The translations under genes and the position numbers were made by a program. From contig CAJNDS010002796.1 in the NCBI GenBank assembly GCA_905221605.1, positions 1-64,000 of the forward strand: a DNA stretch of 64,000 nucleotides. The letters are read 5' to 3'. Below the pieces are notes generated by a model. That model searched no databases. It saw only the letters and a program-made list of their open reading frames with translations, and had not been told where the DNA came from. This DNA comes from Symbiodinium natans. Taxonomy: Eukaryota; Sar; Dinophyceae; Suessiales; Symbiodiniaceae. Shown here piece after piece: positions 10,206-21,429 of this stretch (position 1 is the stretch's first letter; the number at the start of each line of letters is the position of its first letter).

Positions 10206-11940
10206 CACGTGCCAGCACAAGGTCCCGGGCTCGAATAGCATTGGATTCGGCCAATTCGTGCACCTTGCGCTGCCAGCTGTTGGCATAGAACTCCAACTGC
10301 TTGAGGCGTGCTGCCTGACGGACAGGACAACCTGGCCCTGAACCGACAGAAGGAACACAAGAACGACGAGTAGAACGAAACACAACGTGACTCAGAAGAG
10401 GGTCCAAAAGCAAAGGTGTCGATTGATGAGTGCGCTGTCACGTAAGCCTGCCAGTGCAGTTTCGAAGTCATCTCCTCGATCTTTGCATGCTCGCCGGCCA
10501 ATGCTGCCTCTGGACGCAGCCACAGTACCGCCCGGCTACCGTCGCTGTCAGAGGCAATGAGAGTCGCATGCCGCGAGCCTCGCATCTGCGGGCGGTGCCG
10601 CGCTCCTGACGGAGTGCCTCAGCTGCTTCCCCCGGACAGAGAGCCTGTCCTGTCCCCTGACCGCAGTGTAGTTCTACGTGACAATGTGAACGGGGCTCCC
10701 TGCAGCTTCCAAGTCTTTGATCTTGTCAAGCTGGCACAAACGATACCATATGATACAATTGAAGGCACTTTCTGGACTCTGGGCAAGCCGGTCTCTGACT
10801 GGTCTCTGGCCACTTGCAGGCCGGAGCGACCGTGACCCGAAGTTGCCCCTCCAGTCTTCTGACGTGGCCCTCAGCCTTTTGCAAGAGTGGGCACGACACA
10901 GATCCCTGTCCTATTTTGCATGCTCTTGCGAAAAAAACAGTATATCATTCTCTTGGATTTGGGGATTGGTCGGTTTATGGCTGTTTCAGGCTGCTTTTCA
11001 TCACAAACCCCGAAGTCTGCCGACTGTTGCCGGATCAAAAGCTCTGCTAGACCAAAGGTAGGATGGAGCCTCGTGCACCTTCTTTGCCTGGTTGTCCAGT
11101 GCTCCCTGGTACTGGTCTGCGACCTGCACACAGGACATCACAGGATCACACGATACTGCTAACGCAGCGCAACAGGGCAACAAGCCCATCGAGGCAAGCG
11201 TCGGCGCCTCCTGTCTGATCTCCTTCCGTGCTTGCCTTACCCAGACATTGACATCATTGCCGACATGATGCGGCACACTTGGCTTCGCAAGAGGCTGTGG
11301 TGCTGGGGACAGCGCTCCAGCTGCTGTTCAAACGTCTTAATGAAACCCAGGTTCTGCTCCTGCAGGCAACGCTTGAGAGGGGGAATTTGGGGGGAATTTG
11401 GGGGGGATGGGAGGGCAGTTTGGAACCTGTAAACTGCTCATAAAGCTCCGCGCTTCAGTCCTGCAACTGGGAGCTGAGATCCTCCAGCTGAGAGATCCGC
11501 TCCTCAGATCCAAAGGAGGCTGTAGCAATTCAAGGTCGTGGAGTCTTTGACATGTGGCCTCACTGGCATAGTTGATCTCGCGCGCAGCCTGCGCAATCGA
11601 CGGGTGCAATAGCTGGCCCAAACGATTGGCCGATCAGCACTGGGGCTGCTACTGCAAGTTCCATCTGCACAACATCAAGCTCCGCCGAGGCTGTTTCCAA
11701 CTGCTGCTGACCTCAAGCTCACTGCTGGCGCATTGATCTCCTTTCGAACTTGAGCGACCAAAAGAGCTAAGGCCAGTGCTGGTGGCAAGCTTCACCTCTG
11801 CATCTTCGCAGCGTTCCTCTCACGTTTCTCAAGCTTGCACTCGTTCACGCTGCTCACACCAACGAAGCTCTTGCAGGGCAACCGCTTCCTCGAGTTGCTT
11901 GATCTGTGCATCGAAAGCCGAGGTGTCAACTGCACCTGAA
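10206..11940 (-). CDS. Coiled-coil protein, about eleven exons (partial gene)
   Basis: A run of small exons, each a piece of heptad-patterned helix. In transcription order they lie near 11935-11845 (AFDAQIKQLEEAVALQELRW), 11715-11650 (QQQLETASAELDVVQMELA), 11590-11550, 11516-11463 (SEERISQLEDLSSQLQD), 11345-11300 (KTFEQQLERC), 11240-11185 (VRQARKEIRQEA), 11123-11070 (VADQYQGALDNQAKKVHEA), 10885-10830 (AEGHVRRLEGQLRV), 10731-10700 (LDKIKDLEAA), 10515-10445 (EAALAGEHAKIEEMTSKL) and 10314-10206 (AARLKQLEFYANSWQRKVHE and on). The last has a clean CAG acceptor and a GTAAGT donor. No other domain is visible. It may be the same gene as the coiled coil at the left edge or a similar neighbour. A structural scaffold role is inferred. 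Confidence 0.6.
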
Positions 11941-11999
11941 GCGCCACTGCCATGTATACCGGGACATTGAGAGGGAATGAGAGGGACACACGAAGCAAG

Positions 12000-13140
12000 G
12001 TTTTTGCAGTCGCAGGGTCAGAGTGGAAATGGGTGGAAGGGGCGGCATGACAGGGAGCCCGTTGTCAAAACCCCATGTACCCAAACTCTGTGACAGCAAG
12101 TGCTTGCGGCCACCTCCGGCTCAAGGCAGTGGGGACATCTGTGGGATTTCAAGTGAGGTATCCATTGCGAGGCCTTGGCAAAACTCACACCTGCCAACTG
12201 AAGCCAACATACTTGGAGGCACTCCTGCGTGCCACAGCTTTAGAGCGCTCCTCAAAACCCCCAAAACCCCCTTGTGGTGGGGTGGGGGGTTGACTGGCAC
12301 AGAGAAGACCACAGCCAAGCTCCAAGCTGCTCAGGGAAGGGTCGCAGTCAGTGAAAGGCAGCACGACCCAACCACCAGCATTCCAACTAGTATGTCCATG
12401 TCCTCACAGCTCCAAGTGTAACGCGGCGAAACCATAGCGCCATGCCCCGCACGCTCCGTGAAAACCCCGCTCAACCACCCACCACAGTCGGCCCGCCCAG
12501 CCCCAGCCCCCCCCCCCCCCCCTCCCCCCCCTCAAGGTGGAGGGGGGCTTGTGACAACAGCAAGTTGCTGCAAGGCTGGCTTTTGTGAGAAGCATCGAAT
12601 CAGAGCACGCTTGAACCAATCCTAAATCCACCAAGAAGCCCAGATGGTACCCATGACCCTCACAGAGATTCTCACAGAGATTCACATCTCAGCGCAGTGA
12701 TGATTCGGTTTGAGATTTTTGCCGGGGGCAGCACAACTTGAGCTCGCTCGGTGGTGTTCGTGCCGCTGTGGAGTTGAGCTTTGCACTGGGCCAACCTCTC
12801 GGGCAATCTCAGGCTGAGTCACTCAACGCGCTCAGGTGACCATCGCGATCTGGGTCGATAAAACTGATCAAGATGAGTACACGTTCACGGTGAACTTCAT
12901 GTGAGATTCCGGCCGCTGGCTTCACCAAGGCCATGCCAGGCAAAGTCCTGCACTCTGACTCTAGTCTCTACAGTACAGAATTTGACGTCCTACATTGTCT
13001 TCTACAATGGGTACCGCCGTATACCACCTTCTCTGCCATGGATCAAGGATGCACAAGAGCTCAAGATCTGAGTCGCCGACACTGGTTGTTGCGGTTGGGA
13101 TGACCGCGAATTACTGCGCGTCTGCTGCACGAACGACCTG
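12000..13140. other. No supported gene; C-rich runs
   Basis: I see no convincing exon. The stretch holds C homopolymers near 12507-12530 and short CCCCAAAA-type runs near 12260. Open frames here are short and of poor composition. Confidence 0.4.
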
Positions 13141-13189
13141 GTAAGAATCTCATCCTAGAATGTCGTAACGACCCGCAGCTTTTACCAGC

Positions 13190-13760
13190 TCTGCAATGCC
13201 ACAGCCCGGGTCAGAGTCGCGCTCCGATGTCGCTGCAATCAGGGAGAGGACAGGGACAATCGATGTGAACGAACGAAACCAAGCGAAGGTGTTACAAGTT
13301 ACAAGAGTCGTCGCATAATTCTTATTGTCTTGAGTCCCTCGAAAAAGACGTCCCGGTTGGAGATGAAGTTGCTCGGGAAAGCCCCGGGTTCCATGCAAGG
13401 AATGAAAGAGGCAGACAGGTCACAATGGTCGCGACCGTGACACGGACTGAGCGGTGAACTTGGTGATCTGGCAACGACACCGTTGACGACATGTAAGGAG
13501 AGTTTGGTGTGGCAAGTCGAAAGCTCACAGGCCCTGTAGCCACATGTGCAACACAGGATTATACTTAAAGCCGTGACTCCTGACTGACTGTAGGTAGCTG
13601 TGCCAACCTCATCTCAGCGACTTGACGGTCAGACACAGTCGGAAACGCCGAATTATTGTCGAGGGCGCCGGGCGCTTTTTGGTGAAGCCTGGTGAGGCTT
13701 AAGGGCGAGGAAGGGTTCGCAGCCAGCACAGCCACTGGCCGCGAGTGGCTCAAGTGCTCC
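13190..13760 (-). CDS. Two weak exon candidates
   Basis: Minus-strand stretches near 13240-13190 (ATSERDSDPGCGIAEL before a GTAAAA donor, after ATTGCAG) and near 13680-13580 (FPTVSDRQVAEMRLAQLPTV) have fair protein composition. Splice evidence is modest and no family is recognised. Confidence 0.3.
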
Positions 13761-13807
13761 CAAGCCACGGGCGCGGACAAGGACCCCAAGGAACCAAAAG
13801 AAGCCCC

Positions 13808-13858
13808 AAACCCTAAACCCTAAACCCTACACCCTGAACCCCAAACCCTAAACCCTAG
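13808..13858 (-). repeat. Short interstitial telomere-type repeat (CCCTAAA)
   Basis: About seven degenerate CCCTAAA units on the plus strand, which is TTTAGGG on the minus strand. This is opposite in orientation to the long array at 55.4 kb. Confidence 0.85.
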
Positions 13859-14463
13859 GTGGCTTTGCACACTTTGTAGAAAAGCACCCACTGTCTGCCG
13901 CGCAGAACTGAGCTGAGGGCGATCCCCAGGTTCCTGGCAGAGATGGAGAGGGAACCTCAGTCCCAAGATCACGCCCTGCCAAAGAACTGCCCTGACAAGT
14001 AGCCAGAGAGGAGCCCAGGCCCTGAAATCTGAGCCACTGGCTGTCAGCGATTTGCTGATTCTGCGAACCTACCCAACTTTCGTCTCAGAAGATCTCAAAC
14101 GATCTCAAGAAGAGCCGAAGCCAGGCCATCTTGCCAGGCCTCCTCCGCATCCGCCTCAGAGACGCCCGGATTGGTCGCTACCTCATGGCAAAAAAGAGGG
14201 AGATCCACAATTGAAAGCGAAACAGCTCTGTGTCTTGGCACCGCACTCTATCCCAGAAGCCGCATAGGTCATCATCCTGTGAGAGTCCCCAAACTTTGAA
14301 AACTCGGGCGTGCGATCTACCCCCTGCCGACCGACTTCCCTCAAAGACATCAGAACGCACGGCAGTCCTGTTCAATGAGATGCCTTTGGGGCCCTTCAAT
14401 CCCCGTAACGATCGCTTGTGCAGATGCTGCCTCATGAGGGCATCATGAGGATGCAAGGGCGGA

Positions 14464-14552
14464 AAGTTTAATATATTAATACACTAATGTATTTACATAC
14501 TAATACAATAGTATACCAATATAATAGTATAATAATATATAATATTATAAGG
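14464..14552. repeat. AT-only island with short inverted repeats
   Basis: About 90 bases almost free of G and C, built from variants of TAATA, TATTA and ATAGTATA, many of them self-complementary. The flanks are of normal composition and no gene is visible in it. Confidence 0.8.
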
Positions 14553-14820
14553 TACAGCGCAGGACAGGAGTCTCAAGTCGATCGTCGCCTCGGCTCCGGT
14601 GCCAGATTGCTTCGACAGTGCCTTCCAGGCCAGACTCGTAGAAAAAGCTGACAAAGACTCTGAGGAACATTTCTTCTACTGCTGCTTCCACTTCAAACTT
14701 TGAACTGGCCTAAGCGTACTCAGCAAAACTCTCCATCTAGAATTAAGTGCGAAGGCTAGTGCTGCAGAAATCTGCCAGGCATGTCCACAGCAAATCAGTA
14801 GCTGCACGGAGTGCACTCAC

Positions 14821-14869
14821 CTCAATGCCGAGGGCAGCAGCCAGCTTGGCCTTGAGCGCACGGATCGAC
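14821..14869 (-). CDS. Short helical exon
   Basis: A 49-nt exon with a TTCGCAG acceptor and a GTGAGTG donor, reading SIRALKAKLAAALGIE on the minus strand. It is an alanine and lysine rich helix, similar in kind to the coiled-coil exons elsewhere. It is too short to assign. Confidence 0.5.
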
Positions 14870-15124
14870 CTGCGAATACGAGATTCGCAAATGGCGAGGG
14901 CCCCCCAAAACCGGTAGAGGCTCAACCCAAGGCCAACCACAGCAAGGTAAACAGCTCTTAATCGGAAACTGTTCGATCCGTCAAGTGAAGGCCGACCTCG
15001 GTGGGTTGTGCAGCCGCGGTCCATAACTGCAATCGATGACAACGATGAGAAGTTTCCATCTGGATGGCTCCTGTAAGGTACCACATACTAGAGAGCAAGG
15101 ACTGCTGCTCATCACCTTCACTTG

Positions 15125-15720
15125 CACATAAAACAGATGGTAGGCGCCTCTCTCGGGGAAAGGTTCGTACTCTGCGCGACGCCCTGCGTGGGAGGATTTG
15201 GATTGGAGCTTAATGGTGTGTGAAGACTTGAAGGTGGACTGATGGAGACCGAGTCAAGCTCATCGCCTTCTGCGGACTTGCATCTGCATCGGCCTGCCAT
15301 CGAGAGCAGCAAAAAGCCAATTAGTAAACCTCCTTGCGCTACTGGCGTGGAACATCGTGGTACATTTCCTGCTGAACTAAGCTGAACTGCCTCTTGCGAG
15401 ATCATGGCGCTCCAAGTTGTGTTCGGTGGAACCTCCCACAGGCAATCAATGCTTCTCCAAACAGACATGCCGGCAGCATCTGACATTTGTTGCTTGACGG
15501 ATCTTGCAAAACTCTCCATTGGCATTGCATGATGATGGTCAACTCCCGATTCAAGTCGCAGCGTGCAGCACGAGGTTTGAAGCTAGCGTCTGCACTCGCC
15601 TTCCATGTATCATCTGGACTTGGCGACATAGCGCCCCAGGGCACGCCTAGCCTAAATCCAATTGCGTTGTTTACATTCATGTCCGGTCCAACTTTCGCAG
15701 AACAAGCTTTCACGGTCAAA
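15125..15720 (-). CDS. Possible exons with one membrane-like segment
   Basis: Two overlapping minus-strand frames are open. One, 15525-15180, contains SVWRSIDCLWEVPPNTTWSA and later GGLLIGFLLLSMAG, a possible membrane helix, then a Ser/Pro-rich tail. The other, about 15640-15490, reads SPSPDDTWKASADASF and on. Which bases are exonic is unclear. The plus-strand frame at 15487-15843 is a weaker alternative. Confidence 0.3.
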
Positions 15721-16235
15721 GGACATGCTTCCCATGCCTTGCTTCAGCAATTTCAGCAGATGCTACGGCAAGACGCCTTGCAAAAACTTTCAATCAATTC
15801 TTCTGCTCGAAAGTCTGCTTTGCACGTACATGCACGCGTGTAGTATACATAGTGGTTTATCATGATTTATGAACTATTTTTGAGCAGCCTCAGAAACGAC
15901 CGGAGAACAACAGCAGCTTCTCCAGTCGATCAATGCGAAGTCACAGCGCTACACCAAGCCAAGTCTGTCTGCAGATTTTGTCCCATCGCTATTCGACGAG
16001 CGGAAAACTCTACAGGCAAATTTAGCCCATGCACATTGTGTACAGTGCCCCCCTCCCCCAGCCAATAAAGTGCTCATCTCCATCTCACGAAGAACGAACA
16101 AGCGCTGTGTGCTGCGAAACTCGAATGGCGGCGGCGGGAGCAACGATTCATTATCATTCGCTGATACCCCCTCTTCGTTGATCAGATGCGGCTTCACTGA
16201 TCTCCGTCTTGACAGGCACCACCTCCACCTCCTCC

Positions 16236-16888
16236 TTATGACGGCAAAGACATAGCTCGGAGCTTTTCACTGCACAAGCTTCGGAAACACTTGTGCACCT
16301 CGTCAGCCTCCTCATGCAGCTCTCGGATTTCTTTACGGACCTTGGCTCTCCAAAGATTGCGCATGTTGCAGATTTCACCCTTAGCTTAGCGCAAGGCCCT
16401 TTGCATCTCGTCATGGTCTGGGCCGCTCCGTTCCCACTTTGAAGCCCACCTCCGGCCAAAATGAAAGAGTCGCGGCGGAAGGCTCGGTCAGTGTGCGAGA
16501 CCGTACAGAAGCGCACGTCGCCTTTGAAGGTTGCTCCACAAGGAGACGGTGCCTGAGCAACAAAGCTGTAACTTTATCGAAGGCAGGACCTCCAGGCAAG
16601 ATGTGGCAATTCCATGCAATTCCCCCTGTGGTTCCCGACACTCGCGCATGGCTGGGAGCATCTTGACAAGCAGAATTGCTTGCGGTGCGACCAGATGCTT
16701 GATGTACGTAACCTGATGTGAAAAAGGACACTTTGCATATGCATGCTCGGAGCTGCTAGGAGCATCTGCAAGTTGGACAATCGCCCTAAAAGAGTTCTAC
16801 ACATCCGGGCCTGCGCAAAAGGCACGTTGACCCGCACCCGATCGTTCAGAGGCTGCATCGGCATCTTGCAGCTCCGCTCCGTGTCACC
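16236..16888 (-). CDS. Two exons, one coiled coil
   Basis: The first exon starts at 16888 after CTGCAG and reads DTERSCKMPMQPLNDRVRVN then VPFAQ, ending near 16811. The second, about 16380-16236, reads NLWRAKVRKEIRELHEEADE then VHKCFRSLCSEKLRAMSLPS and ends at a TAA, which could be a true stop. The second is a clear charged helix. They follow on from the helical exons at 17-18 kb. Confidence 0.5.
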
Positions 16889-17059
16889 CTGCAGAAAGAA
16901 AGCTATGGACAAACTATGGACGATACGACCTCGTCATGGCTGGCAGCGCACCTGCTTGAAAAACTCCTCGAAAAGACGTGCCGCCTGAAAAAGACGCAGG
17001 TCGATGCAAACGCCACTGTGTGTTCGCAGTACACTCGCAGTACACAAGGTGACAAGTCG

Positions 17060-18055
17060 CCACATGTGGAAACCTTTTGAGTCTCAGGCCCAAGTCGAAC
17101 ATATCTCCCAGGGCTTCAGGGAATGTGAATTGTCCACAAAGTTCAGCAAAAAGTTCTGGCACCAGAGCACTCTTTCTGACACGCGCGAGAATGTCAGGAC
17201 AGCAAGTTTCCGCCAGCATCTCCCGAAGCGTATACTTCACATCTGCATTCCAAAAGTACTCCTGCGAACGGCAGCTATGAGCAGCTTCCAGGAATTGGAA
17301 GTCTAGGAAGACATGCTGCGCTGCAGGTGGTTGCCATTCGAGCGCCTCCACTTCTGTCTTTGCTTTGGCCAATACCTCTGCATTCTCCTCCTTGTCTTCC
17401 CTGCACTGCGCGTCGCATCACAGAACTGGTGCTAAACCGGCCCAAGCCATCCTGAGCAACTGGTGGATGTATTCGAAGAGGTCTTGGCGAATCCCATAGT
17501 GCCGCAACCTGGCTGCAAGAGGGCTCTCTTGGACTTTGTTGCAACGCGCCTACAGTATCGGCGCTGCATGAGCGAAACACCACTGCTTGGGCAAGAGAGC
17601 AAGTTCACTTGAGCATGGCTACGCATACAGGATGATGCAGGTTTGCTCCGGAAAAGCGTGACGGACTGACATGTGCGCCATGAGAGACATGTGGCACCTT
17701 GGGCAGACAAATGAGGACCAAGGTCCAGGTGTCTCTGTACAAGTCCCAATAATCTCACAGTGGAGACATCAGCAGTTGGCTCTGAAGCGCAGACGCCGGA
17801 TCAGAGTGTAGAATTGCACTAACGATAACCTGAGTTGTCAGCATCACATGGCCCACAGTCTGCTACATGCACTTCCATGAGACTTGGTGCCGTGCCTGGC
17901 GAACGTCTCGCCGAGTGGGCTCGTCAAAGTTGCTGAAAAGCGGCGTGTCAGGCTCGCTTGCCAGGCGGAAGAGCCTTTGAAGCGTTGCGACATGGGAGCA
18001 GCTGAGGAACACTAGAAGGCATTGGAGGCTACGGAATTCGCCCAAACCTCTTGCC
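17060..18055 (-). CDS. Helical (solenoid-like) protein, three exons
   Basis: Minus-strand exons near 18055-17877 (LGEFRSLQCLLVFLSCSHVA then TLQRLFRLASEPDTPLFSNF), 17515-17430 (RLRHYGIRQDLFEYIHQLLR) and 17372-17060 (AAQHVFLDFQFLEAAHSCRS, YTLREMLAETCCPDILARVR and LVPELFAELCGQFTFPEALG). The repeated pattern of paired amphipathic helices suggests an ARM or HEAT-like solenoid, but no repeat consensus could be confirmed. No name is offered. Confidence 0.5.
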
Positions 18056-18291
18056 ATTCAGTGTCGTTGACAAATCAAGCGAGCCCCTCGCTGGCACGAT
18101 GGCTGTAAGCTTTGATAGCCTTGTTCGTTGCTTCTAATTAATCTAATTAATCTAAGGCCCTGTGCTCTGCAGCCATGGAGGCCAAAGGCCCGGTAGTCCT
18201 TCGCCCTCCTTCCTTTCCTTTTGTTTTACTTGCGGATGCTTTGAAGGTTGCCGGACATGTGCTGCAGTTGTCTTGCGCTCGGTTGAGGGGA

Positions 18292-18307
18292 AGGGGGGGG
18301 GGGGGGG
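18292..18307 (+). repeat. Poly(G) run
   Basis: Sixteen consecutive G on the plus strand in a presumed intron. Similar runs occur at 1712-1721, 43439-43448, 57990-58007 and 59297-59304, and C runs near 12507 and 39250-39269. Confidence 0.9.
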
Positions 18308-18489
18308 CGCTTGACCGCCGTTTGTTTGCCACAGGATCTAGGGGTGTCGGGCATGAGAAGCCCAAGCAGCATCCCTGGGCTGGATTTCAGGGCCAAAAGG
18401 CGTTAGTAAGAGGCTCCAAGCGCGTTCTTTATGTTCTGTCCGTCGCGGCAAATTGAACCGTTTAGGCTTTGGAACGCCAAGCAACAACA

Positions 18490-18918
18490 TGAGTTAGTAC
18501 ATGCATCTTCGAGGTCGATGTCCCGAAAGATTTGCCAAGGGACTTCGCACACGACATATTCTGCAAGCAGGACTGGTCGTTGTAGAGCAGAGCTAGTTCA
18601 TGGCTGGAGTCACGCAGAAAACCATTGTTGACGCCTGGCCATGAATTGACGATTTGAATCAGTATGCTGGGACGCTTGTGAATTGACAATCGGCCCTTGG
18701 CACACAAGCACGCTGGGGCTGCCAAAATGTCCAACATCATGAGCGAGAGCTGCAAGCATGAGAGCCTAGGAAGTCAGTTCTGCGCATGCCCACGACTGAG
18801 CGGCCACTGAATGCAGCGCGTAGCGTGCGACTGAGACGATGGCATGTCGCTCATGCAGGGCAAGAAAGTTGGATGCCTTAGAGATGTCCAGTCCGAAGGG
18901 GGTAACACACGCTTTGTC
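18490..18918 (-). CDS. Three exons of a helical protein
   Basis: The exon 18918 to about 18778 starts after GTACAG and reads DKACVTPFGLDISKASNFLA then LHERHAIVSVARYALHSVAA. Exons near 18757-18672 (LSLMMLDILAAPACLCAKGR) and 18563-18490 (EYVVCEVPWQIFRDIDLEDA) follow. All are on the minus strand and lie directly upstream of the solenoid-like exons at 17-18 kb, so one gene is likely. No family is recognised. Confidence 0.5.
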
Positions 18919-19050
18919 CTGTACTTTAGGAAGCCAATGTCTTGTCTGCTGCTTTGGGCAGCCAGGGCCCGAGCAGAAGCGACATGAAAAACCACATGCA
19001 ACGAGAAGGCGACATCGACCTCAGAAAACTCAAAAGCTGAAAAATAGTAA

Positions 19051-19068
19051 CCGTAGCCATCCGTAGCC
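19051..19068 (+). other. Tandem copy resembling the 5' part of the dinoflagellate spliced leader
   Basis: The bases read CCGTAGCCAT then CCGTAGCC. The dinoflagellate spliced leader begins CCGTAGCCATTTTGG, so the first ten and then eight bases match. The remainder of the leader is absent. Tandem partial leaders are known in retroposed dinoflagellate genes. A chance ten-base duplication is the alternative. Confidence 0.25.
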
Positions 19069-19399
19069 TAGGTCTGACGGATACTATAATCCTGATATGT
19101 CCTAACAATTCTCCCTCAGCTCGCAGCTGCGTGAATCCAGTTGTGAAAGGGAACAACCTGATCCAGCGTCGAAGGGGGGTGGCGGATGGTGGTAGGGGGG
19201 GAAGGGGGGCTGCGTGCTTGGAAATCTGCGAATCAATCCTGCCTCTTCATCTTCGAACTGATGCTCTAATGCCTGGTCCCACCACAATCATCATCTGCTG
19301 GCAACATGGACGAAACAATGCTCTCTTTATGTTGACAATCAAAGAAACGGCGCTTCAACGCATTCTTAGGCCGTCATTCTACGGCCAGTGTATTCGCCT

Positions 19400-20110
19400 C
19401 GGCTTTTGGCCGGCCGGCATCTGCAACAAGCAGACCACAATCTGGTCTCCTTCCCCCTTCACCCCAACCGTGGCAAACACCCGCCCGCCGACCTCCTCCG
19501 CTCTCTCTTGCCAAACCGGCAAACTTTTGCTTGGGGCAGTTGCAATCTGATGATGTTGGGAGAGGCGAGGGCGCGCAGAGGGTGAACCGCCCTGGGACCG
19601 CCTGGTGCCCCCAGTGAGCTGCACCGGGATACTTATTACAGAGGACCCGCGTGGTGGGAGAACCCTTTCATTGCTGCCTTCTTGACTAGTCGGTAGCTCC
19701 CGCCACTTCATCCAAGTTTCATGATTACAGCCTGGGCTGAACCGGCTGCCGAGGCAGCGCACGAGAGCATTTGCAGTTTGTTGTTCTTGTACACTAAAGT
19801 TTCGCAACTCGACTTCGACATACCACAACAATCCCCAACACACTCCCAACTGTTCGAACAGCACATTGTTGCCCGAGCGCAACCAGTATGCATCGAAATC
19901 CTAGATTGCTTTCATGATTTCGACTCCAGAAAGCACATCGTGGTGCAAGCCTTGATGAAGTCACAGTGGCAGGTGTATCTGGTCAGACTGACCACCTGCC
20001 TGTCTTCGAACCTTGGGCAGTCAGTCTGGAGCGCCGCTAGAAACAGCTGGTCGGTCAATCTTCGAGGCCGGGTCCCCGGAGATGTGTCGAACATTGTGAC
20101 TAGACAGCGT
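19400..20110 (-). CDS. Exon candidates, unassigned
   Basis: One exon, about 20100-20003, reads RPRRLTDQLFLAALQTDCPR then FEDRQ and ends before a GTGGTC donor; it is convincing. A longer open minus frame, about 19800-19400, is Pro/Ser/Gln rich (SQHHQIATAPSKSLPVWQER) and may be a disordered exon. A plus-strand frame at 19721-20257 overlaps both and is also open. The strand was chosen by splice sites and neighbours. Confidence 0.35.
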
Positions 20111-20426
20111 GCAAGCGCAGTTCGCTGCCTCAGAAGCCCCCGGGGCAACAGGCTACGAGTGTTCGTGCCTTCGGTGGACTCAAAGTATTCGAGGGTGTTG
20201 CATGGCTTTAGAGTGCTTGACTCTCTGGGATCTGGGGTCAATGTGGAAGCTAGCTAGTAACATCCTTGTACAACACTGTTTTCAACGTAGCTCCTCATGT
20301 GCTAACTAAGACATATCTTGTCCAACCAGACTGGTCCAGGCAAAGACAACTATCATCGCTTACCTGCAATTGGCACACGCACGCACACACACAGAGACAC
20401 ACCAGATCGAGATTGCGCATCCTCAG

Positions 20427-20740
20427 TGAACCCTCTCGGCACTGAGCCGGGCATTCAGCTCTGCGATGTTCAACTCCCACGAAAAAAAGTCACGCCGCGA
20501 GATCTCGGCCTGGACACTCAGGCAGAAAGTAAAAAACGGGGCGTGGCATCCAACACGATGCAGCTCAATCTGTGTAAGACTGGCACTGGACCAAGTTCTA
20601 GTCCAATGCTCTCCATGAGCCTGCAAAGCTGAGCACATGCCATCGCCACCGAATCAAGGCAATGAAGCCAAACAGTAAAACGTGCCCGGGATGACATGGG
20701 AAGCTCGTCTTCTTCGCGTTCGGCTTCAGCTTCCTGCGGT
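20427..20740 (-). CDS. Two coiled-coil exons
   Basis: The first, about 20736 to 20640, starts after CCGCAG and reads EAEAEREEDELPMSSRARFT then VWLHCLDSVAMACAQL. The second, about 20500-20427, follows GTGTCCAG and reads AEISRRDFFSWELNIAELNA then RLSAER. Both are charged helices on the minus strand. They link the exons at 21.5 kb with that at 20.0 kb. Confidence 0.5.
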
Positions 20741-21049
20741 CTTATGCTCGTGAAGAGACATCCGCAGTGACGCAAAGACTTGCAAGTCATCTCATAAGAA
20801 ATTCTGCCAGGCCACGGAGCGAGGCAGTGTACGCTGGTGCCTGGCAGCTGCGTACCTCACCATTCCCGGAGAAGCTTTCATGCCCTGGACACTTGACAGA
20901 TCCAGCACTCTTCCACAATCCAAACTAATTCAAACTAATTCAAATTAAAGCACTCCAAGCACTCCGAGAAGGGGCCTAAGCGCGGCAAGATGTTAAGGGA
21001 GATTCATCGGCGGACCGAAACGCACCACGAACGCCGTGCGCTCGACTGG

Positions 21050-21310
21050 AAATGGTGCATACAACAATAAGGCACAGATTCGGGTCTCACAGGATTTATG
21101 GCCCCACACCCAAAAACGACGAATCAGGGACCACTCAAATATTATTGGCCCTCTTGGTCTAGTGGTTCCTTTTGGGGTATCTCCTCTACTTGGGATTGCA
21201 GCCGACCCATCAAAAGCCCAACAAAAACTATAACACATTACAACCAAACAAACCTAGGCATTGAAACAACATAAAAAACTCAACAAAATCAAAATTTTGT
21301 AGCATACGAG
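21050..21310. other. A/T-biased segment with a tRNA A-box-like motif
   Basis: Bases 21155-21167 read TGGTCTAGTGGTT, which matches the A-box and D-arm start of eukaryotic tRNAs. No B box is seen at the expected distance and no cloverleaf could be drawn, so this is not called as a tRNA. The right part (21220-21300) is A-rich on the plus strand. A decayed tRNA-derived SINE is possible. Confidence 0.3.
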
Positions 21311-21429
21311 CAGGCACAAGCGCGACGATGCGGTTTGTGCACGGCGCACGCTCGCCCTCTCTCCGAGAGACACACCATTCATTCGTTAGCGTTAGTTCGT
21401 TGCTTGCCAGGCCACGTCGCATAGTCTGG

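Noticed and set aside
21140-21215. tRNA gene
   Set aside because: Only an A-box-like word is present; no B box, acceptor stem or cloverleaf could be drawn.
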